Below are positions 58,897 to 64,000 of a stretch of DNA of 64,000 nt, piece by piece (positions within the stretch are counted from its first letter, which is position 1; each line of letters begins with the position of its first letter). The translations under genes were made by a program, and so were the position numbers. Origin of the DNA: Candidatus Nitricoxidivorans perseverans (GTDB lineage Bacteria; Pseudomonadota; Gammaproteobacteria; Burkholderiales; Rhodocyclaceae); assembly GCA_030246985.1 (NCBI GenBank), contig CP107246.1, positions 1,180,282-1,244,281 on the forward strand, read 5' to 3'. The notes below the pieces were generated by a model, which saw nothing but the letters and a program-made list of their open reading frames with translations, had not been told where the DNA came from and searched no databases.

Positions 58897-59826
58897 GTGA
58901 AGCCCACGCCAGAGCGGATTGTCATCGCCACCCGCGAATCGCGCCTTGCCCTTTGGCAGGCCGAGCATGTGCGCGATCTCCTCATGAAATTGTACCCGGC
59001 CTGCCGCGTCGAGTTGCTCGGCATGACGACGCGCGGCGACCAGATCCTCGACCGGCCGCTGGCCAAGGTCGGCGGCAAGGGCCTGTTCGTCAAGGAGCTG
59101 GAAACGGCCCTGCTCGACGGCAGCGCCGACATCGCCGTGCATTCGATGAAGGACGTGCCGATGGTGATGGAGCCGGAGTTCGCGCTGGTTGCCATCGGTC
59201 CGCGCGAAGTGCCGCAGGACGCCCTCGTATCGTCGAAATACGCCAGCCTCGACGACATGCCGCCGGGGGCGGTGGTCGGCACGTCGAGCCTGCGGCGCGA
59301 ATCGCAGCTGCACGCGCACTATCCGCACCTGGCCGTCACTGGGCTGCGCGGCAACCTCGACACGCGGCTGCGCAAGCTCGACGAGGGCCAGTACGACGCG
59401 ATCATCCTTGCGGCGGCGGGTCTCACGCGCCTGGGCCTGTCGACACGCATCCGCGCCGTGCTGCCGGCCGGCGATTCGCTGCCCGCGGCGGGGCAGGGCG
59501 CGCTGGGCATCGAGGCGCTGTCCTCGCGTCCGGAGGTGGCGCGATGGATGGCGCCGCTCAACGATGCGGCCACGGCCGCCTGCGTGCGCGCCGAACGCGC
59601 CGTCTCGCGCGCGCTGGCCGGCAGTTGCGAAGTGCCCCTGGGCGCCTACGCCGAAATGCGCGATGGCCGCGTGTGGCTGCGCGGCTTCGTCGCCCTGCCC
59701 GACGGCACGCGCATGGCCCGCGCGGAGCTGACGGGCGCCGCTACCGACCCCGAGGCCCTGGGCCTCGCGCTGGCGGCCGATCTGCGCGCGCAGGGCGCCG
59801 ACGAGATTCTCGCGGCACTGGGATGA
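58897..59826 (+). CDS. hemC: Porphobilinogen deaminase
   Basis: HemC joins four porphobilinogen units to hydroxymethylbilane. The 309-residue protein starts at GTG 58897 and shows [19 protein letters not shown] and the dipyrromethane cysteine in L-A-G-S-C-E-V-P-L. Its stop overlaps hemD by 4 nt. Confidence 0.96.
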   Translation: MKPTPERIVIATRESRLALWQAEHVRDLLMKLYPACRVELLGMTTRGDQILDRPLAKVGGKGLFVKELETALLDGSADIAVHSMKDVPMVMEPEFALVAIGPREVPQDALVSSKYASLDDMPPGAVVGTSSLRRESQLHAHYPHLAVTGLRGNLDTRLRKLDEGQYDAIILAAAGLTRLGLSTRIRAVLPAGDSLPAAGQGALGIEALSSRPEVARWMAPLNDAATAACVRAERAVSRALAGSCEVPLGAYAEMRDGRVWLRGFVALPDGTRMARAELTGAATDPEALGLALAADLRAQGADEILAALG

Positions 59827-60605
59827 GTCCTTCCCTCGCCGGCCACAATATCGTGGTGACCCGCCCGGCGGGCCAGGCCGCGCACCTCGCGGAAGCGCTG
59901 GCCGCGCTCGGCGCCCGCCCCGTCCTCTTTCCCGTGCTGGCGATTTTCGATGTGGAGGACACGGCGCCACTGCTGGACACGGCGATCCGCCTCGACCAGT
60001 ACGACTGGGCCTGCTTCGTCAGCCCCAACGCCGTCGAGAAGGCGTTGACGGCCATGCTTTCCCGCCGCTCCTGGCCCGCGCGCCTGCGCGCCGCCACCAT
60101 CGGCAAGAGCAGCGAAATGGCGCTGGCGCGCTTCGGCGTCGCGGACGTGGTCGCCCCACGCGACCGCTTCGATTCCGAGGCGCTGGTCGCGCTACCCGAA
60201 TTGCAGGACATGGCCGGAAAGCGCGTCGTCATCTTCCGCGGCGACGGCGGCCGCGAGCTGCTCGGCGACACGCTGAAAGCCCGAGGCGCGACGGTCGATT
60301 ACGTGACCTGCTACCGGCGCGGCCGGCCCGACATCGATCCCGCGCCGCTCCTCAAGCTGTGGAACGACGGCGAGCTTTCCGCCGTCACCGTCACCAGCAG
60401 CGAGGGGCTGAAGAACCTCTGCGACATGGTCGGCAAGCTGGGGCAAACCTGGCTTAGGAAGACGCCGACCTTCGTGCCCCACGAACGCATCGCCGAACAG
60501 GCGGCCCTTCTCGGCCTGCATGAGGTGATCTTGACCGGTCCTGGCGACGACGGCCTGGTGGCCGGACTGATCGCATACTTCCATCATGAGCACGCCCCCG
60601 CCTGA
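59823..60605 (+). CDS. hemD: Uroporphyrinogen-III synthase
   Basis: HemD closes and inverts ring D of hydroxymethylbilane. The 260-residue protein has V-T-R-P-A-G-Q-A at the start and the F-V-S-P-N-A-V-E and T-S-S-E-G-L segments. It overlaps hemC by 4 nt and hemX by 20 nt. Confidence 0.92.
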   Translation: MSPSLAGHNIVVTRPAGQAAHLAEALAALGARPVLFPVLAIFDVEDTAPLLDTAIRLDQYDWACFVSPNAVEKALTAMLSRRSWPARLRAATIGKSSEMALARFGVADVVAPRDRFDSEALVALPELQDMAGKRVVIFRGDGGRELLGDTLKARGATVDYVTCYRRGRPDIDPAPLLKLWNDGELSAVTVTSSEGLKNLCDMVGKLGQTWLRKTPTFVPHERIAEQAALLGLHEVILTGPGDDGLVAGLIAYFHHEHAPA

Positions 60606-61659
60606 TCCCTCCGAAACGCCCGCGCCGGCCGCCCCCCGACAGGCTTGGCTCAAGCCGTTGCCTGTCGCCGCCATCGTCGCCACCGCCGCGCTGCTCCTCC
60701 TCGGCTGGCAATGGCTGGAAACGCGCGGCCGCCTGGCCAATGTCCAGGAAGAGCTGACCCGCCGCCTGGCGGATAGCGACGCCGTCGCCAGGGAAAGCCG
60801 GGCGCTCGCGCGCCAGAATCAGGAGGCGGTGCTGGCCCTCCAGGCCAAGGTCGGCCTCCTGGAGGCCCGGCTGGCCGAGGCCCAGGGCCAGCAGCTGGCG
60901 CTGGAGGCCATGTACCAGGAGTTGTCGAGGAGCCGCGACGAGCGCCTGCTCGCGGAGATCGAGCAGGCGGTCGCCATCGCCGCCCAGCAGCTCCAGCTGG
61001 CCGGCAACGTGCGGGCGGCGCTGATCGCGCTGGAGGGCGCCGACGCCCGCCTGGCCCGCGCCGGCCAGGCCCGCTTCCTCTCGCTGCGCAAGCTGATCGG
61101 CCGCGACATCGAAAGGCTCAAGGCCCTGCCCACGGCCGACGTGCCGGGCATCGCGCTGAAGCTGGAAACCGTCCTCGCCGCCATCGACACCCTGCCATTC
61201 GCCTACGAGCAGCGACCGAAAGCCTCACCCGCCCGCGCCGTTCTCGCCGCGAAACCGTCGCAATCGCCGCTGGACGCGAGTTTCTGGCAGTCGCTCGCGG
61301 CCGACCTGTGGGCCGAGATGAAGCCGCTGGTGCGCATCGAGCGCACCGATGCGGCCGGCCACGCCGATCCGGCGCTGCTGTCGCCGTCCCAGAGCTTCTT
61401 CCTGCGCGAGAACATCAAGCTGCGCCTCGTCAATGCCCGTCTGGCCCTGTTGAGCCGCGACGGCCGGAGCTTCCGGGAGGATGTGCGCCAGGCGTCGGGC
61501 TGGCTGGAACGGCACTTCGACACCCGGGCAAAGGCGGTGCAGGCCGCGTCGGCGACGCTTAAGGGCCTGGCGACTGTCGACGTGGCCATCGAGCCGCCCG
61601 CGCTCAACGAGACGCTCGGCGCGCTGCGCAACACCAAGGTGGCGCAGGAAAAGAAATGA
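60586..61659 (+). CDS. hemX: HemX-family membrane protein
   Basis: The 357-residue protein has one membrane helix near residues 25-43 and a long predicted coiled coil (about residues 45-125). A conserved C-terminal HemX domain follows. It was once called a uroporphyrinogen-III methylase, but the sequence has no SAM site. It is coupled to hemY by a 4-nt overlap. Confidence 0.88.
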   Translation: MSTPPPDPSETPAPAAPRQAWLKPLPVAAIVATAALLLLGWQWLETRGRLANVQEELTRRLADSDAVARESRALARQNQEAVLALQAKVGLLEARLAEAQGQQLALEAMYQELSRSRDERLLAEIEQAVAIAAQQLQLAGNVRAALIALEGADARLARAGQARFLSLRKLIGRDIERLKALPTADVPGIALKLETVLAAIDTLPFAYEQRPKASPARAVLAAKPSQSPLDASFWQSLAADLWAEMKPLVRIERTDAAGHADPALLSPSQSFFLRENIKLRLVNARLALLSRDGRSFREDVRQASGWLERHFDTRAKAVQAASATLKGLATVDVAIEPPALNETLGALRNTKVAQEKK

Positions 61660-62873
61660 TTTTTCGCGCACTGCTCTGGTTCCTGACGCTCGCGGCGCTG
61701 GCGATCGGCCTTTCCCTGGCGGTGCGCCACAACGACGGCTACGCCCTGTTCGTGCTGCCGCCCTGGCGGGCCGAGGTTTCGCTGAACCTGCTGGTCCTGC
61801 TCCTGCTTTCCGCTTTCGTCCTTGCCTACCTGTTGTTGCGCGCCGTCACCAATGTCCTGCGCCTGCCCCGCAAGGTGCGCGAGTTTCGCGCCCGCCGCGC
61901 ACGCGACAAGGCGGAGGCGGCCCTTGGGGACGCCATGCGGCTATCGCTGGAGGGTCGCTACGGCCATGCATTGAAGAGCGCCGAAACGGCCTGGGAGGCG
62001 GGCCACGCGCCGGGCCTGGCGGCGTTGCTGGCCCTGCGCGCGGCCCATGCCATGCGCGACGGGAGCCGGGCCAATCTGTGGCGCGAGAGGGTCGCGAGCC
62101 GCGACGACGAAATTCGCGTGGCGCGCCTGATGACCGAGGCGGAAATCGCCACCGAGACCCGCCGCTTCGACGATGCCAAGAACGCGCTGGAAAGCCTGAC
62201 GGCTTCGGGCGGGCGGCATATCGCGGCCCTGCGGCTGGCCCTGCGCGCCCGCCAGAGCGCGGGCGAGTGGCGCGAGGTCGTGCAACTGACGCGGCAGCTT
62301 GAAAAACACAAGGCCATGACGCCGGAGCAGGCGGCGCCGATTCTCCTGCGCGCCCATCGCGAGGTACTCGATGGTCTGCGACAGGACGCGCCTCGGCTGC
62401 TGCGCTACTGGCGCGACCTGCCCGCCGCCGAGCGGCTGGAGCCGCGCATGGCGCTGGCCGGCGCAAGCGCCCTGGCGGCGGCGGGCGATTGCATCGAGGC
62501 CGCCCGCATCGTCGAGGACGCCCTCGACGAGCGCTGGGACTCGTCGCTCATCGCCGCCTACGCCGGGTGCGAGGGGGGCGACGTGCTCGCGCGCATCGCC
62601 CATGCCGAGAAGTGGCTGACCCAACACCCGAAGGACGCCCGACTGCTCTTCGCGCTGGGCCGCCTGTGCCGGCAGAAGCAGCTCTGGGGCAAGGCGGAAA
62701 GCTATCTGGAGGCGTCGCTGGCCATCGAGCCCTCCCGCGCCGCCTACATCGAGCTCGCCCAACTGCTCGACCAGCTCGAACGCCCCGAGGAGGCCGGCCG
62801 CCACTACCGGACGGCGGCGCTATGCACCTGCCCGGAGGGCGGCTGCACCCGCTTCCGCAAAACCGTCCGATAG
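61656..62873 (+). CDS. hemY: HemY-family TPR membrane protein
   Basis: The 405-residue protein has two N-terminal membrane helices (I-F-R-A-L-L-W-F-L-T and N-L-L-V-L-L-L-L-S-A-F-V) and a helical TPR region. This is the gamma/betaproteobacterial HemY, unrelated to the protoporphyrinogen oxidase of Bacillus. A C-terminal C-T-C-P-E-G-G-C cluster is unusual and may bind metal. Confidence 0.9.
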   Translation: MIFRALLWFLTLAALAIGLSLAVRHNDGYALFVLPPWRAEVSLNLLVLLLLSAFVLAYLLLRAVTNVLRLPRKVREFRARRARDKAEAALGDAMRLSLEGRYGHALKSAETAWEAGHAPGLAALLALRAAHAMRDGSRANLWRERVASRDDEIRVARLMTEAEIATETRRFDDAKNALESLTASGGRHIAALRLALRARQSAGEWREVVQLTRQLEKHKAMTPEQAAPILLRAHREVLDGLRQDAPRLLRYWRDLPAAERLEPRMALAGASALAAAGDCIEAARIVEDALDERWDSSLIAAYAGCEGGDVLARIAHAEKWLTQHPKDARLLFALGRLCRQKQLWGKAESYLEASLAIEPSRAAYIELAQLLDQLERPEEAGRHYRTAALCTCPEGGCTRFRKTVR

Positions 62874-62876
62874 TTT

Positions 62877-64000
62877 TCAGCGCCGGATGGCGCGGTGCCC
62901 AATGTCGCGGCGGTACTGCATGCCGTCGAAGCGGATGCCGTCGGCCAGCTCGTAGGCGCGCTTCTGCGCCGCCCGGACGGTATCGCCCAGGGCGGTGACG
63001 CAGAGCACGCGGCCGCCGGCGGTGACCACCTGGCCATCCTTCTCCGCAGTGCCGGCGTGGAAGATGTGGCTGTCCCCTTTTTCCTCTTCCTCGCGCTGCG
63101 GCAGGCCGTTGATGGCGTCGCCCTTGCGCGGCGATTCCGGATAGCCGGCGGCGGCCATGACGACGCCCAACGCCACGCGGCGATCCCATTCGGTCTCGAC
63201 CTGGTCGAGGCGGCCGTCGATGGCGGCGTCGAGCAGCTTCACGAAGTCGCTCTTCAGCCGCAGCATGATGGGCTGGGTTTCCGGATCGCCCATGCGGCAG
63301 TTGAATTCCAGCACGCGCAGCTCGCCGTCGGGCTTGATCATCAGGCCGGCGTAGAGGAAGCCGGTATAGGGGATGCCGTCCTTCTCCATGCCCTGGATCG
63401 TCGGCATGATCACCTCGCGCATCACGCGCGCATGGATGTCCGGCGTCACCACGGGGGCGGGCGAATAGGCGCCCATGCCGCCGGTGTTGGGGCCGCGGTC
63501 GTCGTCGAGCAGGCGCTTGTGGTCCTGGCTGGTGGCGAGCGCCAGCGCGTTCCGGCCGTCGGCCATGACGATGAAGCTCGCCTCCTCGCCGTCGAGGAAC
63601 TCCTCGATCACCACGCGCGCGCCCGCGTCGCCCATCTTATTGTCGAGCAGCATCATGTCGATGGCGGCGTGGGCTTCGTGCAGGCTCAATGCGACGACCA
63701 CCCCCTTGCCGGCGGCCAGCCCGTCGGCCTTGACGACGATCGGGGCGCCCGTGTTCTCGACGTAGGCATGCGCCTTTTGCGCGTCGGAGAAGGTGGCGAA
63801 CGCCGCCGTCGGGATGCCGTGCCGGGCCATGAACCGCTTGGCGAAATCCTTCGAGCTTTCGAGCTGCGCGGCCGCCTTCGTCGGGCCGAAGACGCGCAGG
63901 CGGCGCGCGCGGAAGACATCGACGATGCCGGCGGCCAGCGGCGCCTCGGGGCCGACGACGGTGAGATGCACCTTCTCCTTCTCGGCGAAGTCGGCCAGCG
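62877..64000 (-). CDS. purD: Phosphoribosylamine--glycine ligase (N-terminal part cut by window edge)
   Basis: PurD makes GAR from phosphoribosylamine and glycine. The gene enters from the right edge, so the first part (roughly 50 residues) is missing. The visible part has V-V-G-P-E-A-P-L-A-A-G, the ATP-grasp regions V-V-K-A-D-G-L-A-A-G-K-G-V-V and N-T-G-G-M-G-A-Y-S-P-A, and E-F-N-C-R-M-G-D-P-E-T-Q. It is convergent with hemY, 3 bp apart. Confidence 0.95.
   Translation of the reverse strand, partial: LADFAEKEKVHLTVVGPEAPLAAGIVDVFRARRLRVFGPTKAAAQLESSKDFAKRFMARHGIPTAAFATFSDAQKAHAYVENTGAPIVVKADGLAAGKGVVVALSLHEAHAAIDMMLLDNKMGDAGARVVIEEFLDGEEASFIVMADGRNALALATSQDHKRLLDDDRGPNTGGMGAYSPAPVVTPDIHARVMREVIMPTIQGMEKDGIPYTGFLYAGLMIKPDGELRVLEFNCRMGDPETQPIMLRLKSDFVKLLDAAIDGRLDQVETEWDRRVALGVVMAAAGYPESPRKGDAINGLPQREEEEKGDSHIFHAGTAEKDGQVVTAGGRVLCVTALGDTVRAAQKRAYELADGIRFDGMQYRRDIGHRAIRR

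Overview
The window is GC-rich chromosomal DNA from a denitrifying betaproteobacterium, most likely a member of the Rhodocyclales. The evidence is a Sec-exported (clade II type) nitrous oxide reductase, a cytochrome cd1 nitrite reductase with heme d1 genes, RegB/RegA redox control, nifQ beside molybdate transport genes, and house-keeping blocks in proteobacterial order (queA-tgt-yajC-secDF, argH-algZR-hemCDXY, hemA-prfA-prmC). The species cannot be fixed from this sequence alone.

Positions 1-9700 hold a nitrous oxide reduction region read mainly on the minus strand. It starts with an incomplete NosB-like membrane protein, two small cytochromes c and a first nosZ. A two-component system follows whose sensor kinase carries a periplasmic c-type heme motif, and then a second nosZ. 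The two nosZ genes lie in a 2,390-bp direct repeat that looks identical throughout, but their upstream regions differ. Two plus-strand genes follow: a FixH-like anchored protein and a PCuAC copper chaperone. A broken IS630-family element sits exactly at the chaperone stop codon.

Positions 11465-20690 encode RegA and RegB, a diheme cytochrome c4, and a denitrification cluster read leftward: nirS, an ethylbenzene-dehydrogenase-like cytochrome, a cupredoxin, nirC, nirF, a nirD-nirL fusion, nirG and nirH. Near-perfect FNR/Dnr boxes precede nirS, nirC and the second nosZ. Inverted repeats of the RegA form TGCGRC-N5-GNCGCA stand in front of both nosZ copies, regB/cytochrome c4, and nifQ/hemA, which suggests one redox regulon.

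Positions 21309-27525 are a 6.2-kb P4-like integrative element inserted into tRNA-Leu(CAA), next to ubiC. It has a tyrosine integrase, AlpA, a TOPRIM/DUF3987 primase-helicase, small unknown genes and arrays of TACCCCC heptamers near both ends.

Positions 27615-41143 are mostly core genes (queA, tgt, yajC, secD, secF, purB, mnmA, nudJ, ilvE, a heptosyltransferase, tRNA-Ala), with a cytochrome b561 and a cytochrome c' among them. Downstream of tRNA-Ala lies a 2.6-kb patch bounded by 41-bp repeats. It contains the tail of a serine recombinase, an HTH protein and a lower-GC nucleoside phosphorylase.

Positions 43969-64000 carry a TauE/SafE transporter, modABC, nifQ, hemA-prfA-prmC, a brnTA toxin-antitoxin cassette framed by nested repeats, two adjacent paralogous Ser/Thr kinases with cyclic-nucleotide domains, argH, algZ/algR, a thioredoxin-like protein, hemCDXY and the start of purD. 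The heme genes fit with the heavy cytochrome demand of denitrification.
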